Source of the DNA: an uncultured Candidatus Actinomarina sp.
Lineage (GTDB): Bacteria > Actinomycetota > Acidimicrobiia > Actinomarinales > Actinomarinaceae
Direction of reading: 5' to 3'
DNA length: 64,000 bases
NCBI GenBank assembly: GCA_902615855.1
Contig: CACMQN010000003.1
Span: 62,001-126,000, forward strand
Shown: positions 30,194-41,000 of the stretch, one piece after another
Position numbering within the stretch: the stretch's first letter is position 1
How the letters are laid out: each line of letters begins with the position of its first letter
Notes under the pieces: generated by a model
What the model was told of the DNA's origin: nothing
The model's input: only the letters and a program-made list of their open reading frames with translations
Database searches by the model: none
Position numbers and translations under genes: made by a program

Positions 30194-32692
30194 TTAATTT
30201 AAATTTGATAAGTTTATATTTTCTTTTATATCAACAAAAAGTGGAACTTTTAATTTAGAGGCACCCTCCATCTCCTTTTTAACTATCTTTGATACTTTAT
30301 TGGCAGATTCTTTGGGTGTCTGAATAATAATCTCATCATGTATTTGTAAAAGAAGATCGGTTGATTTTATTTTTTGAATTTCTTTATTAAGCTTTATCAT
30401 TGCAATTTTCATAATGTCTGAAGCTGTTCCTTGTATAGGTGCATTCATAGCAATTCTTTTTCCCATTGCTTTTAACTGAAAGTTAGATGATGCTAATTCT
30501 TTAATATATCTTTTTCTACCATATAGCGTTTCGGTAAAGGTGTTTGTGGTTGCGTCATCGACTATTTTGTCAAGAAAACCTTTTATCTTTGGAAATTGTG
30601 AAAAGTATGCTTCTATTAGCTCCTCGGCTTCTTTTTTTGAAATATTTAAGCTTTTAGAGAGACCAAACGATTCCATTCCATAAATTAAACCAAAATTAAC
30701 TTCCTTAGCCTTTCTTCTCATATCTTTTGTTACAGATTCAATATTTGTTTGAAAAATTTTTGAAGCAGTCTCTGAGTGAATATCAGATTCTCTATTTTGT
30801 AACATATCAATCATTGATTTATCGTTACTTAAATGAGCGAGAACTCTCAACTCTATTTGTGAATAATCAGCAATAACAAAAACATGCTTAGAATCTGCGA
30901 TAAAAAATTCTCTTATTCTTTGACCCATGTCTGTTTTATTTGGAATATTTTGTAAATTTGGTTTTTCTGAAGAAAGACGGCCTGTTGTTGTTCCAAATAA
31001 ATTGTAACTGGTATGTACTCTATTCTTAACAACTTCATTTTTTAAGCCTTCGATGTATGTAGAGCGTAACTTTTCATACTCTCTATATTTTAAAATTAGT
31101 TTTGGAAGCTCATGAGATTTTGAGAGCTCTTCTAGGACTGATGCATCAGTCGATGGTGCTCCTTTTGGAGTTTTTTTAAGAACAGGATATTTCATGTCTT
31201 CGTAAAGAATTTCAGATAGTTGTTTTGGAGAATTTAAATTAAAGTCTTTTTTTGTGATTGACTTTATAGCGTTTTTATAATTTTCTAATTCATGATTTAT
31301 CTCCTCTGAAAGTATCTCAATTTTTTTTAATGATATTCTTACACCCTTCTTGTTCATTGAATCTAAAATTTTTAACATTGGATAATCTAGATCTTCATAG
31401 ATTAGATTTAGTTTTTTATCTTTTCTAAATTTACTAATTTCTTTGTCAATAAATTCAATATTTTTTTGGAAAAATTGAAGATATTCATAAACTTCTGACT
31501 TCTTAGTTAGACCTGATGTTCTATTGATATGCTTACAAATACTTAAAAGATTATCAGGCCTTATGCTTGGATCTTTTAGAAATAAAATGCAATCATATGC
31601 CTCTGCCTCTTCAAAATTAATTTTTTCATCTATTATTTCCAAAATACTTTGAGAGTTTAAGAATACTAATTTCTTTAGATCTGAAATTTTGCCAATATAT
31701 TTTCCAAAACTATCTTTTTGTATGAAATATATCTCTTCTTCAAAATTTAGTAAGTATGCTTTACCTTCTATGTTTTTATTTTCAGATATATCTTCTTTTG
31801 AATCATTTTCATTCTCTACCTCGATATTTTCATCTTGAGATATTGTGTATTTATTAAGTTCTAGATTTAAGACTTTTTCTTGAGCTTCAAGTAATACCTG
31901 ATCAGATAAATATGCAGTTTCGCTAGTTTTTACTGTTGGCAATTCCAGATCTAAATCAGTTTTTATAGTTGCTAACTCCTTACTTATAAATAAAATTTCT
32001 TTATTTTCTTCAAATGAGTTTTTCAACTTAGGAGTTAACTCTTCAAGGTTTTTATATATTCTGTCAATATTCTCATACTGTTGGAGAAGTGAAATTGCTG
32101 TTTTTTCTCCCACCCCTGCAAGCCCAGGTATGTTATCAGAAGGGTCACCTTTTAAAGCTAAATACTCTATGTATTGTGATGGCTTAATGCCAAACTTATT
32201 TTTAAAAAATGATTCATCTACTTTATCAGTATCCGAAATCCCTCTTTTTGTATATAAAATATTTGTTTTTTTTGTTATTAATTGAAAAGTATCTCTATCT
32301 CCAGTCACTATCAATACATTTTCATTATTTTGATTAAAAAGGTTGGATAAAGAACCTAAAACATCATCAGCCTCATGTCCTTCAACTGAAACTTGTGGAA
32401 TATTAAATGATTCAATGAGTTCATGTAATAAAGGAATTTGAACGTTAAAGTTGTCAGGTGCTGGAGACCTATTTGCTTTATACTCTTTATATATGTCATT
32501 CCTAAATGTTTTTCCTGGTAGATCCCACGTAATTATTATTTGTTTAGGATCATAATCATTTACAACTTTATTAATCATGGATAAAAAACCATGTATAACG
32601 TTTGTAGGCGTTCCAGTTGAAGTCATTAAGGTCTCTGGTAGTGCATAAAAAGCTCTAAACGCAACACTGAAACCATCTATGAGAACTATCAC
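30194..32692 (-). CDS. polA: DNA polymerase I
   Basis: 5'-3' exonuclease N-terminus, GTTTGRLSSEKPNLQNIPN, DYSQIELRVLAHLS, EVNFGLIYGMESFGL; proofreading region looks degenerate. Confidence 0.96.
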   Translation of the reverse strand: MIVLIDGFSVAFRAFYALPETLMTSTGTPTNVIHGFLSMINKVVNDYDPKQIIITWDLPGKTFRNDIYKEYKANRSPAPDNFNVQIPLLHELIESFNIPQVSVEGHEADDVLGSLSNLFNQNNENVLIVTGDRDTFQLITKKTNILYTKRGISDTDKVDESFFKNKFGIKPSQYIEYLALKGDPSDNIPGLAGVGEKTAISLLQQYENIDRIYKNLEELTPKLKNSFEENKEILFISKELATIKTDLDLELPTVKTSETAYLSDQVLLEAQEKVLNLELNKYTISQDENIEVENENDSKEDISENKNIEGKAYLLNFEEEIYFIQKDSFGKYIGKISDLKKLVFLNSQSILEIIDEKINFEEAEAYDCILFLKDPSIRPDNLLSICKHINRTSGLTKKSEVYEYLQFFQKNIEFIDKEISKFRKDKKLNLIYEDLDYPMLKILDSMNKKGVRISLKKIEILSEEINHELENYKNAIKSITKKDFNLNSPKQLSEILYEDMKYPVLKKTPKGAPSTDASVLEELSKSHELPKLILKYREYEKLRSTYIEGLKNEVVKNRVHTSYNLFGTTTGRLSSEKPNLQNIPNKTDMGQRIREFFIADSKHVFVIADYSQIELRVLAHLSNDKSMIDMLQNRESDIHSETASKIFQTNIESVTKDMRRKAKEVNFGLIYGMESFGLSKSLNISKKEAEELIEAYFSQFPKIKGFLDKIVDDATTNTFTETLYGRKRYIKELASSNFQLKAMGKRIAMNAPIQGTASDIMKIAMIKLNKEIQKIKSTDLLLQIHDEIIIQTPKESANKVSKIVKKEMEGASKLKVPLFVDIKENINLSNLN

Positions 32693-32743
32693 TTCACCAT
32701 TTTAAACTTAAAAAATAAATTCTCTTATTTTATATATATCAAA

Positions 32744-32749
32744 TATAAT
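32744..32749 (+). promoter_or_regulatory. Putative -10 box of the tRNA-Leu(CAA) gene
   Basis: Perfect TATAAT 10 nt before the mature tRNA 5' end; no clear -35. Confidence 0.4.
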
Positions 32750-32759
32750 CTTTAGATAG

Positions 32760-32841
32760 GCCCGGATGGCGGAATTGGCAGACGCGCTGGACTCAAAATC
32801 CAGTATCTTCGGATGTGGGGGTTCGACTCCCCCTCCGGGTA
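32760..32841 (+). tRNA. tRNA-Leu(CAA)
   Basis: GCCCGGAUGGCGGAAUUGGCAGACGCG-CUGGACUCAAAAUCCAG-...-GGGGGUUCGACUCCCCC-UCCGGGUA; anticodon CAA, long variable arm. Confidence 0.95.
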
Positions 32842-32881
32842 CATTTTAAAAACTAAAATATTTAATGGACAATAATGTAGT

Positions 32882-33256
32882 GTGAAGAAAATTCCTTTAA
32901 TAAGTGTGATAGTTTTTATAATCCTAAGTATTTCATTTATAATTTATCAAAATTTTTCAAGTGATTCATTTGGAAGTGAATTTGTTGAACAAATTAGAAT
33001 TGCAGATGCTGAAGATACTCTAGATAACATTCCTGAAAATACTTTAATTAATATAGGAAAAAATATATGCATATCTTCTGTGGATTGGACTGATGTAGAG
33101 ACTTCAGAAAATCTTATTAGGAATGAATTAATTAATAACGAGATCATTGTCGATGAAAAAAATAGAATTATTCCAATTCTAAGGTTTCAATCAATTTATG
33201 AACTATGTCCAGAGAATATCCCTTATCTTGAACAAATTTTCATAATTAATGAGTAA
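32882..33256 (+). CDS. Signal-anchored protein of unknown function
   Basis: GTG start; N-terminal TM (IPLISVIVFIILSISFIIY) then a soluble domain. Confidence 0.55.
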   Translation: MKKIPLISVIVFIILSISFIIYQNFSSDSFGSEFVEQIRIADAEDTLDNIPENTLINIGKNICISSVDWTDVETSENLIRNELINNEIIVDEKNRIIPILRFQSIYELCPENIPYLEQIFIINE

Positions 33257-33845
33257 GAAAATTTTAAAGAGGCTTCCACAATGTTTCTTCGGCCTGTTTC
33301 TATGTGGAATAGGTCTTGCGTTTACGATAGAGGCTAAGTTAGGACTTAACCCATGGGATGTATTCCATGATGGTTTTAGTCAGTTAATAAATGTAAGAAT
33401 TGGCTTTGCCGGGGTAATTACTGGATTCATTGTTTTATTAGGTTGGATTCCACTGAAACAAAAGCCATTTCTTGGCACGATTCTAAACATTTTAACTATT
33501 GGAAATGTACTTGACTTAACAATGTATTTCATACCAACGCCTCAGGAAATTTGGATAAGACATATATACCTATACTTTGGAACCGTGCTATTTGCTATGG
33601 GTGTTGGAATATACATAGGTTCAGGATTAGGTCCTGGTCCAAGAGATGGAATTATGACAGGCATTGCAAAGCGAGGCCCAAGTGTTCGAGCAACAAGAAT
33701 CGGAATTGATTTCACAGCATTCTTAACTGGAGTTTTACTTGGCGGTTCGTATGGATACGGAACAATATTTATGGTTATAGTTGTTGGACCAATAGTTCAA
33801 TTCTCTCTAAAACGATATGATAAAGGTGCTATCTTTTCTTTATAG
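33249..33845 (+). CDS. YczE/YitT-like membrane protein
   Basis: GIGLAFTIEAKLGLNPWDVFHDGFSQ, GLGPGPRDGIMTGIAKRGPSVRATRIGID. Confidence 0.75.
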   Translation: MSKKILKRLPQCFFGLFLCGIGLAFTIEAKLGLNPWDVFHDGFSQLINVRIGFAGVITGFIVLLGWIPLKQKPFLGTILNILTIGNVLDLTMYFIPTPQEIWIRHIYLYFGTVLFAMGVGIYIGSGLGPGPRDGIMTGIAKRGPSVRATRIGIDFTAFLTGVLLGGSYGYGTIFMVIVVGPIVQFSLKRYDKGAIFSL

Positions 33846-34137
33846 ATATATTTGTTTTTAAGTTAATTTCACCTTTTTCCTTCTTAATTAATTTTTTTTC
33901 AAAATAAATTAATCTGGAGATTGATGAGACAATTTCAAATTTATTTGTATTTGATGAAACAATATCATTCACTGAAATCCATTCCTTGCTTACTAAATTA
34001 AGAACAAATTTATTTGTATTTAGAATATCACTCTTATTTTTAAATTTTTGTTTACATTTTTTAGAGCAGAGAAAATATTTATCAGATCTATTAATGTGTA
34101 AAATTCTTCCACAATAATCGCAACGGTCCATTTTCAA
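33829..34137 (-). CDS. Small zinc-finger protein, unknown
   Basis: CDYCGRILHINRSDKYFLCSKKCKQKF followed by a basic region. Confidence 0.55.
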   Translation of the reverse strand: MKMDRCDYCGRILHINRSDKYFLCSKKCKQKFKNKSDILNTNKFVLNLVSKEWISVNDIVSSNTNKFEIVSSISRLIYFEKKLIKKEKGEINLKTNISIKKR

Positions 34138-34697
34138 ATTTTTATTATTTCTTGAATACCTGATTCATTTGTAACAAGCATTCTTCTAGACTTTCCTCTA
34201 AATTTTATTCTTGATGCTTGTTCTTGTCCAAGAAAGCATCCTTTCTCAAAATCAACAAAGAAATCTAACCATTTTGTTTCATTGGGCAGTAGGCCAGTAT
34301 TTACTATTTCTTTTGTGGGTAGCTCGTTATTTAATTCAAAATCACTCCAAGAGACTGACTCTTCTTTCGTTTCAATTGTTTTAAATGTTGCTTTATCAAG
34401 ATCAACTTGTAAAGTAATTTTGCTGTCTTCAATTTCAAAATTACAGTCAATTCTTATGGCATATTTTCTCAAACTATCCAATATAAAATTCAATTCTCTC
34501 TTGTCTTGATATACAAATACTTCTTTGTTTTTTTCTTCTATTAAAAACCAATGATTAATTTTTCCATCGGGTCCGAGTAAAAATGAGGGCTTGATGCTAT
34601 CTACTTCGATATTATTTGAAATTATAGAGTCAAGGAATGTTACATTATCACTACCAGTAATTTTTAAAACCTTTTCAGTTTGAATATTTGAAGTCAT
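34134..34697 (-). CDS. ygfZ: YgfZ/GcvT-like folate-binding protein
   Basis: FEKGCFLGQEQASRIKFRGKSRR matches the YgfZ KGCYxGQE motif. Confidence 0.8.
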   Translation of the reverse strand: MTSNIQTEKVLKITGSDNVTFLDSIISNNIEVDSIKPSFLLGPDGKINHWFLIEEKNKEVFVYQDKRELNFILDSLRKYAIRIDCNFEIEDSKITLQVDLDKATFKTIETKEESVSWSDFELNNELPTKEIVNTGLLPNETKWLDFFVDFEKGCFLGQEQASRIKFRGKSRRMLVTNESGIQEIIKI

Positions 34698-34699
34698 AA

Positions 34700-35408
34700 T
34701 TAAATATTACTTAGACGCTCTAAGTTGAGACGAATGAATATGTCTTGAAAGAAAGAAGCAAGTATGTACATTCTATCAGAAAAAATAAGTGCACCTATTG
34801 CAACCAATGTTGTTCCTGATATATAAGAAGAGTATCTTTTGAAAAAAGTAAATATTTTTGATTTTAAATTTACCTTTGTTGAAAATATTGGTAACAAAAT
34901 AAATGGAATCGCTAATCCAAAAGAGTAAAAGATTAATAGCGATATCCCTTGGTTAATTGTGTTACTACTTGAAGAAAGTGTTAGAAGTGCTCCTAACACA
35001 GGGCCAATGCATGGTGTAAATCCAAAAGCAAAGGTTAGACCAAGAACAAAATTTTTCATTCTATTAAAGTTTTTAATATCTATGTAATTCGAACTATAAA
35101 AATACTTATTGTTTAAAGATGGAATCATTAACATTAGGCCGAAAAATATGATTATCAAGCCACTTACCCTAGACAAAGATTCAGAGTTTCTGCTAAAAAA
35201 AGATCCTATATTTGTTGCTATAGCTGCAAGCGAGATGAAAACTAAAGAAAATCCTAATGTAAATTGTACTGATCCAAATAAGCGGGTTTTAATGTCATCT
35301 TCTGATTCTGAAAATATAGCCAGATAACCAGGCACAAGGGGAAGAACACAAGGAGAAACAAATGATAAAAACCCAAATATAAACGCAATAAAAAAAATTG
35401 ACTTCCAT
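34700..35408 (-). CDS. ccdA: CcdA-like cytochrome c biogenesis / thiol-disulfide membrane protein; apparent frameshift at a T8 tract near the start
   Basis: Upstream in-frame extension of the track ORF reads IFFIAFIFGFLSFVSPCVLPLVPGYLAIFS; FGFTPCIGPVLGALL; ATG at 35408 abuts the nth stop but is out of frame across T8. Confidence 0.75.
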
Positions 35409-36041
35409 TTATTTCATATCTTTTCTTCCATACTTGCTACATATTGGACATAATTCTTTTTTATGTGAAATCGCAGGGCAATATTCTCTTCCAAAAAAAA
35501 TAATTTGTAAATGAAGTTTATTCCATGAATTTTCTGGAAATAATCTTTTTAAATCCTTTTCAGTTTGCTCAACACTTCTTCTTGTAGAAAGCCCCCATCT
35601 CCAAGCAAGTCTATGAATATGAGTATCAACTGGAAATGTTTGGACTCCAAAAGCTTGGCCCATCACAACAGATGCACTTTTATGACCGATCCCTGGAAGA
35701 GATTCTAAATCATCGAAGTTATCTGGGACTTTTCCATTATATTTTTTTACTAAGATTTTTGATAGATTTGATATTGCTTTTGACTTCTGTGGTGAAAGTC
35801 CACAAGGTTTGACGATTTTTCTAATCGTCCTGACATCTATTTTGGACATGTCTTTTGGATTATCTGCGATCTTAAACAGTTCAGGAGTAACTTCATTTAC
35901 TTTTTTATCAGTACATCTTGCTGATAACAAAACTGCAATTAATAACGTATAAGCATCTTTGTGATTTAATGGTTTTTGAGGTTTTGGATAAAGTTCATCT
36001 AAAATTTTATGAATTTTTTTTACCTTATCTTGTTTTTTCAT
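35409..36041 (-). CDS. nth: Endonuclease III
   Basis: LLSARCTDKKVNEVTPELF, LPGIGHKSASVVMGQAFG, FeS cysteines C-x6-C-x2-C. Confidence 0.95.
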   Translation of the reverse strand: MKKQDKVKKIHKILDELYPKPQKPLNHKDAYTLLIAVLLSARCTDKKVNEVTPELFKIADNPKDMSKIDVRTIRKIVKPCGLSPQKSKAISNLSKILVKKYNGKVPDNFDDLESLPGIGHKSASVVMGQAFGVQTFPVDTHIHRLAWRWGLSTRRSVEQTEKDLKRLFPENSWNKLHLQIIFFGREYCPAISHKKELCPICSKYGRKDMK

Positions 36042-36081
36042 ATCATTATTTTATACAAGATATTAATGTTCACTTATTCGG

Positions 36082-36909
36082 ATGATTTTAAATAATAAAA
36101 ATATTGCAATTGTAGCTTTGGTTACATCCGCTTTATTATTTGGATCAACCTTTGCTGTTGTAAAAGATTTAATAACTTCAATTAGTCCTGTAAATATAGT
36201 TTTCTTGAGATATGTTATTGCAGCAATGTTATTTTTAATCATTGGTGGAATTCCCGAAAAAACGTACATATTTCCTGGCTTGCTTATGGGTGTATTCTTA
36301 TGGATTGGCTATATAACACAAACAATTGGTCTTGAAACAACTTCAACGATTAATTCTGGAGTTGTGACAGGGTTTTATATTGTCTTAACTCCTATTTTTT
36401 CAAAATTTATAAATAACAAAACTATTCAGAGAAAAAATTTAATTGGATCAGTATCAGGTTTTTTTGGAATTTTATTAATTGCTTTAAACGATTTAGATCA
36501 ATTATTTGGTAATTTATTTACATTAATTTGTGCAACTGGATATGCCTTACATATAGTTATGGTTGAAAGATATATTAAAAATATGAGCATTTCAAAATTG
36601 ATGTTCATACAATCATTATCAGGAGCGATTTTTTGCTTACCCTTTTTAAACTTTACAAACTTAGGCTTAGCTAGCGATTTTATATTTCCAATCTTGTTTT
36701 TAGGATTTGTTGTTAATTTTTGTGCGTTTTATCTTCAACTATTTGGACAGAAAAGTATAAATGCATCTACAGCATCTTTATTATTTGGATTAGAAGGAGT
36801 TTTTGCTTTACTAATAGGTGTTTTTTTTGTTGGAGAAGTTTTAAATTTAATTAATTGGCTCGGAGTGATTGTTATATTAATTTCAATATTTTATGTAATT
36901 AAAGAATAG
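36082..36909 (+). CDS. EamA/DMT family transporter
   Basis: Ten-TM pattern; LLFGSTFAVVKDLI, LLFGLEGVFALLIGVFFVGEVL. Confidence 0.88.
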   Translation: MILNNKNIAIVALVTSALLFGSTFAVVKDLITSISPVNIVFLRYVIAAMLFLIIGGIPEKTYIFPGLLMGVFLWIGYITQTIGLETTSTINSGVVTGFYIVLTPIFSKFINNKTIQRKNLIGSVSGFFGILLIALNDLDQLFGNLFTLICATGYALHIVMVERYIKNMSISKLMFIQSLSGAIFCLPFLNFTNLGLASDFIFPILFLGFVVNFCAFYLQLFGQKSINASTASLLFGLEGVFALLIGVFFVGEVLNLINWLGVIVILISIFYVIKE

Positions 36910-37162
36910 TTTGTTCATTATTAATATTGTTCAAATATTTCATTATTGCTCTCAAAACAGCGACTAAAAAGAAAAAAGTAATAATTAAAATAACAAGAAT
37001 TCTTGGTCCTTCTAGAAATGGGATTTCACAGGTAATTAAATCACTACAAAGACCAAACCCATCACCACCATTTGCAAGATTGAAAATAATTAAAAGTGGA
37101 TATGCGAGAATGACAACTAACGATACTAAAATTAGAAAAACTACTACTCTTAATAAAAACAT
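36899..37162 (-). CDS. Small membrane protein, unknown
   Basis: 87 aa, two TM segments. Confidence 0.45.
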   Translation of the reverse strand: MFLLRVVVFLILVSLVVILAYPLLIIFNLANGGDGFGLCSDLITCEIPFLEGPRILVILIITFFFLVAVLRAIMKYLNNINNEQTIL

Positions 37163-37191
37163 AATTAAATTATTTTAATATATTATTTGAA

Positions 37192-37854
37192 ATGAAAGTA
37201 AAGTTAATAAGTTATTCAAAGCCAACTGATTCTATTAGTGATGAAGGAATAGATAATGCACAGGAACTTGTTGCTTTTTGTGCGAGGGTTTCAAATCCAT
37301 CAAACCAGTTAAATACTGAAACCAGTGAAAAATTAATTAATTATTTAATTAAAAATGCACATTGGTCACCACTAGAAATGGTAAGTGCTTGTCTTGAGAT
37401 TGAAACAACAAGGGACATAGCTAGACAAATTCTCCGTCATAGATCATTCAGCTTTCAAGAATTTAGTCAAAGATATGCAAATCCTGTTGAAGATTTAGAG
37501 TTTGTTATTAGAGAGGCAAGATTACAAGATCCAAAAAACAGACAGAACTCTATAGAGACTGAAGATGAGAAGATAATTGATGAATGGGAAAAATTACAAA
37601 ATAGCTTAATCGAAAGTGCTAAAGAAGTTTACAATTGGGCAATTAAAAATGGCATAGCAAAAGAACAAGCAAGATCGGTTTTACCTGAAGGGAATACAGT
37701 TAGTCGTATTTATATGAATGGTACTTTAAGAAGTTGGATTCACTATATTCAACTTAGAGAAGCTAACGGTACCCAAAAAGAACATATGGAAATTGCAAAG
37801 GCGTGTGCTGAGGTTATAAATAAAATATTTCCAATGGGTAAAGATTTAACTTAA
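37192..37854 (+). CDS. thyX: FAD-dependent thymidylate synthase
   Basis: RQILRHRSFSFQEFSQRYA (RHRx7S motif), SVLPEGNTVSRIYMNGTLRSW. Confidence 0.96.
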   Translation: MKVKLISYSKPTDSISDEGIDNAQELVAFCARVSNPSNQLNTETSEKLINYLIKNAHWSPLEMVSACLEIETTRDIARQILRHRSFSFQEFSQRYANPVEDLEFVIREARLQDPKNRQNSIETEDEKIIDEWEKLQNSLIESAKEVYNWAIKNGIAKEQARSVLPEGNTVSRIYMNGTLRSWIHYIQLREANGTQKEHMEIAKACAEVINKIFPMGKDLT

Positions 37855-38060
37855 TTATCTAATTTATATTTAAAAATTAAGTATTCATCAGTTATTTCAA
37901 ATTCTGAATCTGAAATAATCATATAATCTTGATAATCCAATTCAGCCTGCTTTATAAACTGCATTCTCTCATCCCCACCTATTGGAGGCATTGGTCTATC
38001 TTTAACAGCATTTGCTCTGTCTTTGAATCTATTTATAAATTCTTCAACATTAAAGGACAT
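37851..38060 (-). CDS. Small conserved-looking protein, unknown
   Basis: 69 aa, sits upstream-adjacent to dnaE product end, good AT-rich codon usage. Confidence 0.5.
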   Translation of the reverse strand: MSFNVEEFINRFKDRANAVKDRPMPPIGGDERMQFIKQAELDYQDYMIISDSEFEITDEYLIFKYKLDN

Positions 38061-38073
38061 GATTAAATTTTAA

Positions 38074-41000
38074 CTACTTAGTAAGTAATGTATTAATTTC
38101 ATTTTTAAGTTGCTGAGTTTTTTTTATTTTGATCGATTTTAATTCGAGTAACTTAACTCCCTCAGGTGAGTTAACTTCCAGTTCTACTTTTGAATTACCA
38201 GGATATTTTTGGAGCAACTCCTTCAATAACAAGAGATTTTGTTTATCAAGTATCTCTTCTTCAACTGAAATTCGCATTGGAGTGGTATCCATGTCATTTA
38301 ACATTTTTGATGGTTCTATAAGTACTAGATCTCGTGCTCTAATAATATTTTCCGATCCACCAACATAACTTCCAGAGACTTTAAGGTAATTTTCTCCATC
38401 AATTTCATTGTTAAACTTATCAACTAGCTTATTAAATAACAAAACTCCTACTGTTCCGGTAATGTCTTGAACATCAAATTGAATCCATGGATTTCCTCTT
38501 CTTGAAACCCTTTTTTGAACATTGGAGAATAAACCAGATATAGTAACATTTACCTCTTCATCCTCACCAAACTCTAGTAAATCAGTTATTGAATGTGTAG
38601 ATTCAGATCGTAAAACTTCACCATAACCATCTAACGGATCTTCGCTTACAAAGAAGCCAAGCATTTCTCTTTCTCTATCAAGATATTCCTTCTTTTCCCA
38701 TTCAATGTTTTCAATAATTGTTTCACTGTCAACATTGTCGTTTAAATCAAACAAAGAACCTTGTGAATTGTTTTTATTTTGTTTTAATTCTTTTGCATCT
38801 TCAATTAAATCTGGAATTTTTTCAAAGATACCTTTTCTTGGAAAACCAAACTTATCAAATGCACCACCTTGAACTAAAGCTTCGACACCTCTTTTATTAA
38901 GGGATCTTGATTCGATCCTAGATAAAAAATCTTGGATACTTTCAAATTTGGAGCCGTCGCGTTCAATTATTATTTTTTGAGCTGTAATGTCTCCAACGTT
39001 TCTAATTGCAGATAAACCAAATAAAATTTCACCATCGTTCACAGAAAAATCTTCGAGGCTCAAATTTATATCGGGAGTGTTTACCTTTACATTCATTTCC
39101 CTTGCTTCGGATAAAAAGATTGCAGTTCTATCTTTATCTCTTTTTACTGCAGTTAAACAAGCTGAAAGATATTCTGCAGGATAATTTGCTTTCAAAAATG
39201 CAGTTTGATAGGCCAGTAAAGCGTATGGAACTGAGTGACTTTTGTTAAAACCATATCCTGCAAAATATGCTATCTGATCAAAAAGTTCGATGGAAAACTG
39301 TTCAGAATAACCATTTTTTAATGCACCCTCAGTAAATTTATTTCTTTGTTGTTCCATAACTTTTGGAATTTTCTTTCCCATTGCTTTTCTTAAATCATCA
39401 GCTTCATCTAGTTCAAAACCAGATATTCTTTGGGCTATTTGCATTACCTGTTCCTGATAAAGTATTACACCATAGGTCTCCTCTAAAATTTCTTCCAAAT
39501 CTGAATGCAAATATTCTATTTCTTTTCTTCCGGTCGCTCTGTCAGCAAATTCATTGTGCATTCCTGCGCCTAATGGACCAGGTCTTATGAGTGCAACCAA
39601 AGCAACCAAATCCTCAAATCTTTTTGGTTTAAGGCTTCTAGCAATGGACTGTGCAACTCTGCTTTCTAATTGAAATACACCTGTCATTTTTCCTTGTGAA
39701 AACAATTTGAATGTAGATTCATCATCCAATGGAATATTATCAATATCTAAATCTTTTTCACCAATTAGTTCAATTGCCCTATCAATAATCGACAGATTTC
39801 GAAGACCTAAAAAATCCATTTTTAACAAACCCAGTTGTTCAACAGTGTGCATCTCGTATTGTGTGACAAGCTCTGCTCCCTCTCCTTTCTGCTGTATTGG
39901 TAGAAAGTTGGTAATACTATCTGGAGAAATTACTACAGCAGCTGCATGGATTCCATCTTGCCTTCGAAGTCCTTCAAGGCCCAATGCGATATCAATAATC
40001 TTCTTAACTTCTTCACTTTCTTTATACTGTTTTCTAAGCTCTGAAGAAGCAGAATAAAATTCTTTGCTATACCCATTTTGAGTTGTTTCATTTGAATCTA
40101 AGCATTCTCCTAGTGTTGCAGAAACTCCAAGAATCATTGGTGGCATAAGCTTAGCTACTTTATCTCCAGAAGAAAAAGGTAAACCTAAAACACGCGCAGC
40201 ATCTCTAATTGCTTGTTTTGCTTTAATTGTTGCAAATGTAATAATATGTGCAACCCTGTCATCTCCATATTTTTTTGAAACATAATCTATGACATCATTT
40301 CTGTATCTTTCGTCAAAATCCATATCGATATCAGGAAGTTCTTTTCTTCCCTTGTTTAAAAAACGTTCAAATAAAAGTCCATACTTTAATGGTTCAATCC
40401 CAGTTATTCCTAAACAATATGACACGATTGATCCAGCTGCTGAACCTCTACCTGCCCCTGTTCTTATACCATTTGATTTTGCATAATTAATGAGATCTCC
40501 AACAATCAAAAAATATGATGCAAACCCCATTGACTCAATAACTTCTAACTCATAATTTATTCTTTCTTCAAGATCAGAAGTGAGCTCACCATAAAGATTA
40601 TTTGCTCCCTTATATACCTTATCTCTCAAATACTCATCAACATTTTTATTACCGTCTTCTATTGGAAAATCAGGTAAATAGTAAGTATCTTTTTTAAACT
40701 CATAATCGACTCTCTCTAATATTTTTAAAGTGTTATTACATGCATTAGGAAAATCCTGATTTGGAAATAACTCTCTCATTTCTTCAGATGATTTTATATA
40801 GTATCCACTCCCATCAAATTTAAATCTATTTTCATCATCCAAAGTCGCATTTGTTTGTACACAAAGTAATGCGTCATGAGCTGAAGCATCGTCTTGATGG
40901 ACATAGTGTGAGTCATTTGTTGCTACAAGTGGTGCTGAAAGTTCCTCTGAAATCTTGAGTAAATCAGGAATAATATCTTCTTGTTGTTTAATCCCATGTT

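Noticed and set aside
39707-40057. 116-aa plus-strand ORF and several others across dnaE
   Set aside because: Antisense to a clear dnaE reading frame with PHP and polymerase motifs; no independent coding signal.
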